The notes beneath the pieces were generated by a model. The model was given only the letters and a program-made list of their open reading frames with translations, was not told where the DNA came from and did not search any database. From the NCBI RefSeq assembly GCF_001013475.1, contig NZ_JZEF01000001.1, positions 62,001-126,000 on the forward strand: DNA of 64,000 bases. The letters run 5' to 3'. The translations under genes were made by a program, and so were the position numbers. Source of the stretch: Xanthomonas arboricola pv. juglandis. Its GTDB lineage: Bacteria; Pseudomonadota; Gammaproteobacteria; Xanthomonadales; Xanthomonadaceae. Shown piece by piece: positions 47,571 to 55,804 of the stretch. The first letter of the stretch is position 1, and each line of letters opens with the position of its first letter.

Positions 47571-49298
47571 TCAGTCTGTCTCGCTGTCGCCACCGCCAGT
47601 GTTGGTGTCGGAGGCGGTTGCAACGCAGCCGGCATGCCATGCCGTGCCGTGTATTAACTGCCATTGATTGCGGTTGGACTCGCCAATATCGATCCGTTGC
47701 GCCGGATCGATGCACGCCGGTACCGCCTGCTTGAGGACGAACAGCCAACGGCGCTCAGGTGCGTCTGCAAGCCACGGACCTGCCTTGGCCCACTGCTGCT
47801 GCCAACTCGCCTTGAAGCCGAAGTCGGTGACCGGTCGATCCGCCTGCAGCATGTTCTGCTCGCGCCAGGCCAGCATGCCGAGCTCGGCCTCCGGGCCGAT
47901 GCGCTGTCCCACGCGCTGCATCAAGCGGGCGGCAGAACTGTAAGGGTCCAGTGCCGGCATCAAGCCCAGGCCGTACACGCTCCACAGCACGGCGGTCACC
48001 ACCACCACCGCGGTGCCGGTGCGCTTGCCACGCGACCATGCAATTGCCGCCAGGCCGGCCACGCCCAGGCCGATCAACCACAGACCCACCGACCGCAGCG
48101 AGGCCAACTCCATGCCGCGCTGCAAGGCGGTGTTTTCCGCCCAGTGCAGATGCAGTGCGATACCGCTGCCCAATGCAAGAGCGGCCAGCGCAAGCAGCAG
48201 CAGGTAGCCGGTCAGCAAGATGCGGACACCACGCTTGCGCAGTAGCCCGGCCAGAAGCGGTGCGGCGGCGATGCACAGGGCCGGCAACATCGGAAAGATG
48301 TAGACCTCGCGCTTGCCCGGGCTGGCGCTGAAGAACACCAGCACCAACACGCTCCAGGCAAGCAGCAACAGATAGCGCGGGTCGCCGCGCCGCAGCCGTC
48401 GCCACCAGGCCGGCAGCAACCAGGGCAGCACCAGGCAGCCGGGCAACCACAGCGTGGCGATCACCTGCAGGTAGTACCAGGCCGGCTTGACATGATGCCA
48501 GGCGTGCGCATAACGGGTACCGGTTTGCTTGAACAACAACTCGTGTGCGTAGGCATGCAGCGCCGGGTCGTTGCTTTGCCACAACGCGATGCCCAGCGGA
48601 CCAAGCCATACCGCAGTCCCCGCCAGGAACGCAGGCAGCACCAGCAACCAGCTGCGCCCGGCCAGTGCGCGTGCCGGCAGCACGCGCCAGTGCCTGCGCG
48701 GCAGCGCCATCCACGGCAGCAACAGCAGCAAGGGCAGAAAGCCCACACCCTTGGTCACCGTGCCCACGCCGGCGGCAAACAATCCCAGCGTCCATGCGCG
48801 CCAGTCCGGCCCGCGCAGCAGATGCCGCAGCATCCCCCACAGCGACAGCGTGGTCAGCGCCACCAGCACCATGTCGATCTGCGCACGCTTGGCCATCAGA
48901 CCGAACTGCAGCACCGCAAACAACCCCAGCACCGCATGCCGCGCCACGCGTCGGTTCCATAACCGCCGCGCGATGTCCCAGGTCAGCCGTAACGTGACGA
49001 GCGCAGCCAGCAGCGACGGCAGCAGGAACGCGACCGGCCAGTGCGGCACCAGCTCGTAGCTGGCTGCCTGCAACCACATGAAAACCGGCGGCTTTTCGGC
49101 GTACAGCTCGCTGCCCCGGTGCGGCAATAGCCACTGACCGGTCGCGACCATGCTGCGTGCGGCCAGCACAAAGCGCGGCTCGTCCGGCGGGTTGGGCTGG
49201 CGCAGGCCCAGCCCGGCCAGCAGGCTGACGACGATCAGCAACACGGCGACAAGCAGCGCACGCTGGCGGGAAGTGGCGGCGGAGATGGCAGGCGACAC
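47571..49298 (-). CDS. ArnT/PMT-like membrane glycosyltransferase
   Basis: A protein of about 575 residues with a dozen hydrophobic segments, of the GT83/GT39 dolichyl- or undecaprenyl-phosphate-sugar transferase type. The first periplasmic loop has the catalytic Asp-Glu (QPNPPDEPRFVLAARSM, then LYAEKPPVFMWLQA), followed by SPGKREVYIFPMLPALCIAAAP. ArnT itself adds aminoarabinose to lipid A. No arn operon is present here, so the donor sugar may differ. It is 100 bases upstream of the PAP2 gene on the same strand and faces the two-component genes across a 141-base gap. I chose GTG 49298. Confidence 0.85.
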   Translation of the reverse strand: MSPAISAATSRQRALLVAVLLIVVSLLAGLGLRQPNPPDEPRFVLAARSMVATGQWLLPHRGSELYAEKPPVFMWLQAASYELVPHWPVAFLLPSLLAALVTLRLTWDIARRLWNRRVARHAVLGLFAVLQFGLMAKRAQIDMVLVALTTLSLWGMLRHLLRGPDWRAWTLGLFAAGVGTVTKGVGFLPLLLLLPWMALPRRHWRVLPARALAGRSWLLVLPAFLAGTAVWLGPLGIALWQSNDPALHAYAHELLFKQTGTRYAHAWHHVKPAWYYLQVIATLWLPGCLVLPWLLPAWWRRLRRGDPRYLLLLAWSVLVLVFFSASPGKREVYIFPMLPALCIAAAPLLAGLLRKRGVRILLTGYLLLLALAALALGSGIALHLHWAENTALQRGMELASLRSVGLWLIGLGVAGLAAIAWSRGKRTGTAVVVVTAVLWSVYGLGLMPALDPYSSAARLMQRVGQRIGPEAELGMLAWREQNMLQADRPVTDFGFKASWQQQWAKAGPWLADAPERRWLFVLKQAVPACIDPAQRIDIGESNRNQWQLIHGTAWHAGCVATASDTNTGGGDSETD

Positions 49299-49439
49299 GC
49301 GCACGCCCCGATCGGTGGGGCCCACACTATCCGGCAAGCAGGTCGGAATTTTGTCGGAGCCATCCAGAGCGGCTGTGTTCGGCCAGGCTCGGTTAGGATG
49401 CGCACATCGTCCCTGCCGGGCCGCCCTGGAAACGCGCTC

Positions 49440-50156
49440 ATGCGGCTGCTGGTCATCGAAGACAACCGCAACATGGTTGCCAACCTGTTCGACTATTTCG
49501 AAGCGCGGGGGCACACCCTGGACGCAGCGCCCGACGGCATCACCGGCCTGCATCTGGCCACCACCCAACAGTACGACGTGCTGGTGCTGGACTGGATGAT
49601 GCCGCGCATGGACGGCCCGGAAGTGCTGCGCCGCCTGCGCGAGCAGCACCAGTCCGAGCTGCCGGTGATCATGCTCACCGCTCGCGACGAGCTGCCCGAC
49701 AAGATCGCCGGCTTCCGTGCCGGTGCCGACGACTATCTGACCAAGCCGTTCGCGCTGCCGGAACTGGAGGTCCGCATCGAGGCCCTGCTTGCGCGTGCGC
49801 ATGGGCGCCGACGCGGCAAGTTGCTGCAGGTGGCCGATCTGCGTCTGGACCTGTCCACGCTGGAAGCCACACGTGCCGGCCAGGTGCTGCACCTGTATCC
49901 GGCCTGCCGCAAGCTGCTGGAAGTGCTGATGCAGGCCAGCCCCGCCGCGGTCACCCGCCAGCGGCTGGAGCAATCGCTATGGGGCGACGATCCGCCCGAT
50001 GGCGACATGCTGCGCTCGCATATCTACGAGTTGCGCCGCAGCGTGGATGGCCCGTTCGCGCAGAAACTGATCCACACCCTGCCGCGGCTGGGCTATCGCC
50101 TGGCGCCGCTGGAAGGTGCCGGCGATCCGGCCGCGGGCGAGTGCAGCGATGCTTAG
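49440..50156 (+). CDS. OmpR-family response regulator
   Basis: A 238-residue regulator with a receiver domain (phosphoacceptor Asp51 in VLVLDWMMPRMDGPE; acidic pocket IEDN; Lys in YLTKPFALPELE) and a winged-helix output domain (residues 128-230; TRQRLEQSLWGDDPPDGDML, HTLPRLGYRL). It is divergent from the lipid A modification genes and would be their obvious regulator. The stop overlaps the kinase start by eight bases. It resembles the ColR/PhoP group; I do not assign a name. Confidence 0.92.
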   Translation: MRLLVIEDNRNMVANLFDYFEARGHTLDAAPDGITGLHLATTQQYDVLVLDWMMPRMDGPEVLRRLREQHQSELPVIMLTARDELPDKIAGFRAGADDYLTKPFALPELEVRIEALLARAHGRRRGKLLQVADLRLDLSTLEATRAGQVLHLYPACRKLLEVLMQASPAAVTRQRLEQSLWGDDPPDGDMLRSHIYELRRSVDGPFAQKLIHTLPRLGYRLAPLEGAGDPAAGECSDA

Positions 50157-51432
50157 GCAGCGCCCGTTGGGCCGCCGCGTGCTGGTGTGGTTGTTCGGCT
50201 ACACGCTGCTGATGGTGCTGGCGGTGTTCGGCACCGCGCAGTATCTGCACGAGCGCGCAGAACACGGCGTGTGGCGCTCGTTGCTGAATTCGGAGCTGGA
50301 CAGCATCCTGGATCGCAGTGCGCAGAATCCGGATTACCGCTGGCAGGACTCGGACACCTTGCGGCTGTATCGCGTCGACGGCAGCGCGGCAGTGCCGCCG
50401 GTGTTGCGCACGCTGCATCCCGGGCTGCACGACGAGCTGGAAATCGCCGGCCGCCAGAGCGCGGTGATGGTGCGCGACACGCCGCATGCCGGGCGCCTGG
50501 CGCTGGTGCTGGACATCACCGACTTCGAAGCGCTGGAGCAGTTCATCACCCGCTGGATGCTGGCTGCAGGCGTCGCGCTGATCGGCATCAACTTGCTGAT
50601 GGGGACTTATGCGATGGCGCGGCTGGTGCGCCCGCTGGTGGAGCTGGCGCGCGACATCGGCGCGCTGCGTCCCGAGCGGCGCGCGCAACGCATTGCTGTT
50701 GGCCCGCAGGGCAGCGCCGAGCTGTACGTGATTGCCGACGCGCTCAACGACTATCTCGATCGCAACGGCCAGTTCGTCGAACGCGAACGCGCCTTCATCG
50801 ACAGCGCCAGCCACGAGTTGCGCACTCCGCTGGCGGTGATCGGCAACGCCGCCGAACTGGCGCTGGAACAACCCGGCACACCGCCGGCGGTGCGCCACCA
50901 GCTGGAGCGCATCGCGCAGACCAGCGCCGCGGTGGAGCAGTTGATCACCTTGTTGCTGGTGCTGGCCAAGGACCCCGGCCGGCTGACGCGCAGCAGCGAT
51001 ACGCTGCGTCTGGACCAGTTGCTGCCGGAGATCGTCGCCGACCACGCGCATCTGCTCGCCGACAAGGATCTGCAGGTACTCACCGATCCGCTTCCGCCAT
51101 GCAGCCTCACCGCTCCGGTGGCGATCGTGCAGACCGCCATCGGCAATCTGTTGCGCAACGCGATCGAGAACAGCGACCGCGGCATCATCCGCGTCTCGCT
51201 ATCGGCACCAGGTTTGGTGCGCATTGCCGACCCGGGCCACGGCATGACGCCGGAGGAGATCAGCGCGATTTACGCGCGCCTGGCGCGCGACAACGCACGC
51301 CAGGGCAACGGCATCGGGCTGGAGCTGATCGGACGGCTGTGCGAGCATCTGGGCTGGCATCTGCACCTGGATTCCAGCGCGGGGCAGGGCACGGTGGTGA
51401 CGCTGGATCTCAGCGGCGCGCAGCGCAGCTAA
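50149..51432 (+). CDS. Membrane sensor histidine kinase
   Basis: A 427-residue kinase with two membrane segments (about residues 12-30 and 140-160) bounding a periplasmic sensor of about 105 residues. A HAMP-like linker follows. The phospho-acceptor is His222 in ASHELRTPLAVIGNAAE, and the ATPase domain has NLLRNAIENSD, IADPGHGMTPEE and GNGIGLELIGRL. The beginning of the sensor contains ERAE (residues 35-38), which fits the ExxE iron-binding pattern known from ColS/VgrS-type kinases. That match is short and may be coincidental. It is translationally coupled to the response regulator. Confidence 0.9.
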   Translation: MLRQRPLGRRVLVWLFGYTLLMVLAVFGTAQYLHERAEHGVWRSLLNSELDSILDRSAQNPDYRWQDSDTLRLYRVDGSAAVPPVLRTLHPGLHDELEIAGRQSAVMVRDTPHAGRLALVLDITDFEALEQFITRWMLAAGVALIGINLLMGTYAMARLVRPLVELARDIGALRPERRAQRIAVGPQGSAELYVIADALNDYLDRNGQFVERERAFIDSASHELRTPLAVIGNAAELALEQPGTPPAVRHQLERIAQTSAAVEQLITLLLVLAKDPGRLTRSSDTLRLDQLLPEIVADHAHLLADKDLQVLTDPLPPCSLTAPVAIVQTAIGNLLRNAIENSDRGIIRVSLSAPGLVRIADPGHGMTPEEISAIYARLARDNARQGNGIGLELIGRLCEHLGWHLHLDSSAGQGTVVTLDLSGAQRS

Positions 51433-52244
51433 GCGCCGGCACGCTCAAGGCAGCTGCGCAGTGCGGCCATCGCCGCCGCCGCGGTGGCCGGGGCAGCGGC
51501 GGCCTTGCGGACATCGTTGAAGACCTCGATGCCGATCGGCCCTGTGTAGCCCATGCCGGCCAGGCGCCGCAGCAGCGCCGACAGCGGAAAGCAGCCTTCG
51601 CCCGGCAGCAGGCGCGCATGCCGCGCCACCGCGGCCAGCGCACCTGGCGCCACCGGCTGCGCCACATCGCATAACTGCACGTTGGCGATGCGCGTGGCCG
51701 GGATGGCGTCCAGGTCGTCCAGCCCACGGCCTGGCGCGAACAGGTGGTAGGCATCCACCACCAGATCGATGTTGTCCGCGCCGCTGGCACGCACGCTTGC
51801 CCACGCGGCAGGCAGGGTGTGATTGACCGTGCTCCACGCCATCGGTTCGTAGGCGATGCGCAGGCCGTACTCGGCCGCGGCATGGCCCAGCCAGCGCAGA
51901 TCCTCGACGATCCGTGCAGGCACGACGTCGGCACGCGTGTTGGCCGGTGCCTGCACAACGCCCGCGCCCAACGCGGCGGCGGTTTCCAGCATCTGCACCG
52001 CGTGTGCGCGGCAACGGTCGCGTTGCCCGTCAGCGGCACCGTCCACGTCGCGCAGCACCTGGTAGTCGGTCAGTCCAAGCCCGAGCTGGTGGAGGGCGCC
52101 GCGCACCTGCGCCGGCGATCGCGCCAATTGCTGCAGATCTTGTTCCCATAATTCGACCGCATCGAAGCCGGCCGCCCGCGCGGCCGATAATTTATCGGCT
52201 GCGGTACCGCCCAGTAGCACCGTGTTGAGAAACAGGCTGTGCAT
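51429..52244 (-). CDS. Xylose-isomerase-like TIM-barrel protein (sugar isomerase/epimerase family)
   Basis: A 271-residue AP-endonuclease-2/IolE-like fold. Metal-ligand positions are plausible in FDAVELWEQDL (Glu), YEPMAW (Glu), DAYHLF (Asp/His) and EVFND (Glu). Family members are hydroxypyruvate isomerases, inosose dehydratases or 3-dehydroshikimate dehydratases, and I cannot pick one. Its stop codon overlaps the kinase stop on the other strand (51429-51432), an exceptionally tight convergent arrangement without room for a terminator. Confidence 0.82.
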   Translation of the reverse strand: MHSLFLNTVLLGGTAADKLSAARAAGFDAVELWEQDLQQLARSPAQVRGALHQLGLGLTDYQVLRDVDGAADGQRDRCRAHAVQMLETAAALGAGVVQAPANTRADVVPARIVEDLRWLGHAAAEYGLRIAYEPMAWSTVNHTLPAAWASVRASGADNIDLVVDAYHLFAPGRGLDDLDAIPATRIANVQLCDVAQPVAPGALAAVARHARLLPGEGCFPLSALLRRLAGMGYTGPIGIEVFNDVRKAAAAPATAAAAMAALRSCLERAGA

Positions 52245-52571
52245 GCGCTGCAGCCTACGCGGCGTGGCGTTGAGGAGATGTCTGCGTCGCAGTGTGCTGC
52301 GCGGCGCGGCCCGCAGTACTACGAAACGCCGCACTTGGCGATGCGCGCGACCTGCACGGCGACGGCAGCCGGCATGTTCTACGTGCGAGCATTCGGCATG
52401 GGCTGTGCAGATGCTGACGACCCCGTCGTCTGTGGCCTGCTCGTGCCACGCAGTGCAGTGCCACTGCAGTGCGTGGCCACTGGCTCGATCCCGGCGCTGC
52501 ATGCTGGCAGCCTGTGCATGCCGGCCTGCAGGCACGCCACGGCCAGGCGATCAGGTTGCGGCGATCCGGCG
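52245..52571. other. Intergenic region, no gene seen
   Basis: These 327 bases hold frames on both strands that lack recognisable domains. The minus-strand promoter of the TIM-barrel gene should be here. Confidence 0.35.
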
Positions 52572-53063
52572 TTACTGCGGCAACAGGTTGCGCGCGAGCA
52601 GCCAACTGCGCGCATTTTCCGCGTCCTGCTCGAACCAGGCGCGGGTGGATCCCAGCCGGTAGGTGTAGCCCCAGGTGTCCATGTCGGTCATCAGGCGCGC
52701 GCTGCCCACGCCCGGCAATTGCTCGGCCAGCAGGATCTGCAGATAACAGGTGGCGTCTTCCTCATCCACCGAGTCTGTGGCGTCGGTATGCACGGCCGCG
52801 CGCTTGTCGGCCGGCAGGACGATCAGATGCCCGGCCTCGTGCAACAGCGAATGCACCGGCGTGTCGTCACGCACATAGACATCGCAGCCGATGATGCCGG
52901 CTTCCGGTTCGCCCCAGAAACTGCCGGGGATCGGCGCGCCGGCTTCCATGCGATGCAGGCGCAGGCCATAGCGGGCGAGCAGGGCGGCCGGTGCGTCCAG
53001 GCCGATATCGCCCACGCACAACACGCTGGCTGGCTCGGCGCTGGGGGAGGAGTCGATGGTCAC
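52572..53063 (-). CDS. Small hypothetical protein with HExxH metallopeptidase-like motif
   Basis: A 163-residue protein without signal peptide. It contains LLHEAGHLIVLP followed 20-odd residues later by DEEDATCYLQILLAEQ, the arrangement of a compact zincin with HExxH plus a downstream acidic ligand. Other segments are ARYGLRLHRMEAGAPIPGSF and YTYRLGSTRAWFEQDAENARSWLL. I do not recognise the family. The start is GTG 53063; a TTG at 53111 falls inside the hairpin that follows minE and is less likely. It lies 70 bases downstream of minE on the same strand. Confidence 0.72.
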   Translation of the reverse strand: MTIDSSPSAEPASVLCVGDIGLDAPAALLARYGLRLHRMEAGAPIPGSFWGEPEAGIIGCDVYVRDDTPVHSLLHEAGHLIVLPADKRAAVHTDATDSVDEEDATCYLQILLAEQLPGVGSARLMTDMDTWGYTYRLGSTRAWFEQDAENARSWLLARNLLPQ

Positions 53064-53098
53064 ACGCAAGGGCTCGCGGTCGGTTCGGGCCGTCAAGG

Positions 53099-53122
53099 CG
53101 GCACCGTGCAAACACGGTGCCG
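53099..53122 (-). terminator. Hairpin downstream of minE
   Basis: A perfect 10-bp stem CGGCACCGTG / CACGGTGCCG with a 4-base loop, 11 bases past the minE stop. There is no T-run. Confidence 0.6.
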
Positions 53123-53132
53123 CAGGGGACGC

Positions 53133-53390
53133 TTACTTGTCGCCGTCTTCGGGCAAGGCGACCGAAATATCGAGCACGTCATGCTCGCCATCCTTGACCA
53201 GATCAACCCGCACCGCATCGGCGTCGATGTTGACGTACTTCTTGATCACTTCCAGCAATTCGCGCTGCAGCAGCGGCAGGTAATCCGGCCCGCCGCGGTG
53301 GTTGCGCTCCTGCGCAATGATGATCTGCAGGCGGTTCTTGGCCGTCTCGGCGGTGTTCTTCTTGCTCTTGAGAAAATCGAGCAGGCCCAT
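53133..53390 (-). CDS. minE: Cell division topological specificity factor MinE
   Basis: An 85-residue protein that stimulates MinD ATPase and drives pole-to-pole oscillation. The N-terminal membrane/MinD-contact region is [22 protein letters not shown] and the dimerisation domain ends ALPEDGDK. It starts two bases after the minD stop, the usual operon order minC-minD-minE. Confidence 0.96.
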   Translation of the reverse strand: MGLLDFLKSKKNTAETAKNRLQIIIAQERNHRGGPDYLPLLQRELLEVIKKYVNIDADAVRVDLVKDGEHDVLDISVALPEDGDK

Positions 53391-53392
53391 GC

Positions 53393-54202
53393 TTACCCTC
53401 CGAACAGCTTGCTGAAGAAGCCTTTCTTCTCCACGGATATGAATCGCATCGGGCGCTCTTCGCCCATGATGCGGGCGACCGCGTCGTCGTAGGCCTGGCC
53501 GGCCGGGGACTCGGCATCCAGGATCACCGGCTCGCCCTTGTTGGAAGCGTTGAGCACATCGCCGGATTCGGGAATCACGCCGATGGCCTTCAGCCCCAGC
53601 ACTTCTTCCACGTCGGTGATGCTGAGCATCTCGCCGCCTTCCACGCGGCCCGGGCTGTAGCGGGTCAGCAGCAGGAAGGCCGGCACGGTCTGGCCTTGCT
53701 CGGCCTTGCGGGTCTTGGAATCGAGCAGGCCGATGATGCGGTCCGAGTCGCGGACCGAGGAGACTTCCGGATTGACTACCACCACCGCGCGGTCGGCGAA
53801 ATACATCGCCAGGAACGCGCCTTTCTCGATGCCGGCCGGCGAATCGCAGACGATGTAGTCGAAGCCGTCGGCGGCCAGGTCCTTGAGCACCTTCTCCACG
53901 CCTTCCTGGGTCAGCGCGTCCTTGTCGCGGGTCTGCGAGGCAGCCAGCACGTACAGGTTGTCGAAGCGCTTGTCCTTGATCAGCGACTGCTTGAGCGTGG
54001 CTTCGCCATGCACGACGTTGACGAAGTCGTACACCACGCGCCGCTCGCAGCCCATGATCAGGTCCAGGTTGCGCAGACCGACGTCGAAGTCGATGACGGC
54101 GACCTTCTTGCCGCGCCGTGCCAGCCCGCAGGCCAGGCTCGCGCTGGTGGTGGTCTTGCCAACGCCGCCCTTGCCGGAGGTGACTACGATGATTTCAGCC
54201 AA
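53393..54202 (-). CDS. minD: Septum site-determining ATPase MinD
   Basis: A 269-residue deviant Walker A ATPase ([15 protein letters not shown]) that binds the membrane when ATP-bound and recruits MinC and MinE. Switch-like blocks are [16 protein letters not shown] and [12 protein letters not shown]. The C-terminal amphipathic membrane-targeting helix is [11 protein letters not shown]. It is located between minC and minE on the same strand. Confidence 0.97.
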   Translation of the reverse strand: MAEIIVVTSGKGGVGKTTTSASLACGLARRGKKVAVIDFDVGLRNLDLIMGCERRVVYDFVNVVHGEATLKQSLIKDKRFDNLYVLAASQTRDKDALTQEGVEKVLKDLAADGFDYIVCDSPAGIEKGAFLAMYFADRAVVVVNPEVSSVRDSDRIIGLLDSKTRKAEQGQTVPAFLLLTRYSPGRVEGGEMLSITDVEEVLGLKAIGVIPESGDVLNASNKGEPVILDAESPAGQAYDDAVARIMGEERPMRFISVEKKGFFSKLFGG

Positions 54203-54237
54203 AGGATTTCTCCGAATATTTCTGTGGTTGGGCTGCG

Positions 54238-54975
54238 TCAGTCCAGCGCAGCGATCTTGATCTGATCCTGCTCCAGCCAGACCTGGACGGCCTTGCCACG
54301 CAGGTCCATGGGAACATCGTCCAGCACCTTGTAGTGGCCAGCGATGGCGACCAGTTCGGCGTGGAAGTCGCGGCAGAAGATGCGCGCGTCAGGGTTGCCC
54401 TGGGCGCCGGCCAACGCGCGGCCACGCAGGGTACCGTAGATATGGATGCTGCCGTCGGCGATGACCTCCGCCCCGGCACCGACCGTACTGAGCACAGTCA
54501 GGTCGCAGTTCTCCGCATACAGCTGCTGGCCCGAGCGCACCGCGTTGCGTTGCATGCGCCCAGGCGCCGGCCGCGCGGCGGGTTCGGCACGCGCCGGTGG
54601 CGGCGGGGGCGGCGGCGGGCTCACCGCGGTCGGCTCGTATTGCGCACGGAACTTGGCCAGCAGCGGCACGCCGAGCTGCTGCGAGAGCAGGTCGATCTCG
54701 CTGGTGCCGTAGGCCAGCGCCACCGGCAACACGCCGGCATCGCGCAGGCCGTCCAGCAGCGCCTTGGCCGTGGCCAGGTCCGGTACCTGCGACAAGCCGC
54801 CGAAATCCAGGATCACCGCCGCGCGTCCGAACAACTTCGGCGCGCGGGTCACGCGCTCGCGCATCTCGCGTACCAGGCGCGGCACGTCCAGCGTGCGCAC
54901 GCGCAGGTTGGCAATGCCCACCTGGCCGATCTTCAGTTCGCCGGCCTGTTCAAAATCCACATTCACGCTCGCCAC
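54238..54975 (-). CDS. minC: Septum formation inhibitor MinC
   Basis: A 245-residue FtsZ polymerisation inhibitor. The N-terminal FtsZ-interacting domain covers residues 1-105. A long Pro-rich linker follows (SPPPPPPPPARAEPAARPAPG), which is unusually Pro-rich. The C-terminal beta-helix ends the protein (RSGQQLYAENCDLTVLSTVG, EVIADGSIHIYGTLRGRALAG). It begins at a GTG three bases after the stop of the acetyltransferase gene, so the four genes read as one operon. Confidence 0.95.
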   Translation of the reverse strand: MASVNVDFEQAGELKIGQVGIANLRVRTLDVPRLVREMRERVTRAPKLFGRAAVILDFGGLSQVPDLATAKALLDGLRDAGVLPVALAYGTSEIDLLSQQLGVPLLAKFRAQYEPTAVSPPPPPPPPARAEPAARPAPGRMQRNAVRSGQQLYAENCDLTVLSTVGAGAEVIADGSIHIYGTLRGRALAGAQGNPDARIFCRDFHAELVAIAGHYKVLDDVPMDLRGKAVQVWLEQDQIKIAALD

Positions 54976-54978
54976 GCC

Positions 54979-55578
54979 TCAGCCCCCCGTCGACGGGTTG
55001 TCGGTGGCGGCGGCATGACGCGGCCGGCCGACCCACGGCAGGTGGTCGGGCAACTTGCCGGCATAGGTCTCCTTGACCCACGGATAGCTGCACATGTCTT
55101 TCATCAGCATGCTGGCGCGCACCTCGACATCGGCCATGGTGTTCTGGCCGACCTCGCGGAAGCCGAAGCTGCCATGGAACAGCAGCGCCGCATCGGCGCC
55201 ATGGTCCAGGAACACCTCGCAGGCCAGTTGCGGGTAGCGCAACTCGGTGTAGCTCTGCACATCGGCATAGAACGCACGCCCGACGCCACCGCCGCGACGG
55301 CGGCTGGCGACCACGATGCGGTCGATATAGAAGAATTCCGGGTGACGGTCCCGGAACCAGGCGAAATTGCTGCTGTCATGCGCACTGCCGCTGCCGAACC
55401 CGACCAGGAAACCGGCCAGGTTGCCGTCGCGCTCGGCGACGCGGAAATATTCGGCCTGCTCGTAGAAACGTTGCAGCTTGGTTGAATCCAGCGGCAGGAT
55501 TGCCAGTCCGGCATTGTTGTTCAGGGCCAGGACGGAATCGAGCTCGTGCTCGCGCACGTCGCGGATAACGATCGACAT
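54979..55578 (-). CDS. GNAT-family N-acetyltransferase
   Basis: A 199-residue acetyltransferase of the GCN5-related fold. Acetyl-CoA contacts are visible in YIDRIVVASRRRGGGVGRAFY (the R/QxxGxG/A loop). A family pattern begins MSIVIRDVREHELDSVLALNN. It is the first gene of the min operon; minC starts three bases later. The substrate is unknown, and the link to division is only positional. An alternative is a housekeeping small-molecule acetyltransferase riding on the same promoter. Confidence 0.88.
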   Translation of the reverse strand: MSIVIRDVREHELDSVLALNNNAGLAILPLDSTKLQRFYEQAEYFRVAERDGNLAGFLVGFGSGSAHDSSNFAWFRDRHPEFFYIDRIVVASRRRGGGVGRAFYADVQSYTELRYPQLACEVFLDHGADAALLFHGSFGFREVGQNTMADVEVRASMLMKDMCSYPWVKETYAGKLPDHLPWVGRPRHAAATDNPSTGG

Positions 55579-55804
55579 TGGGACTCCGTGGGGTAACGCT
55601 CTCGACCCGAAATCGGATCTGCGTCGGATTATTGCATGCGTGGCCTGAAGCGGCGACCCGCCGTGTGCCGCCAGCCAGGCATAAGAGCCGACTGCAGCAT
55701 GCCGACGCCGGCAGGTGCTGCTACCAGGGCCGTCGCGCCATGCCACGCGTATGCATGACTTCCGGCAAGAGGGCAGCCGCCCGGCGAGCGCCTAAGATGC
55801 CTGC

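Noticed and set aside
50251-50264. ERAE motif as proof that the kinase is the iron sensor VgrS/ColS
   Set aside because: Four residues are too few; the periplasmic domain here is about 105 residues, larger than the short sensor I recall for VgrS.
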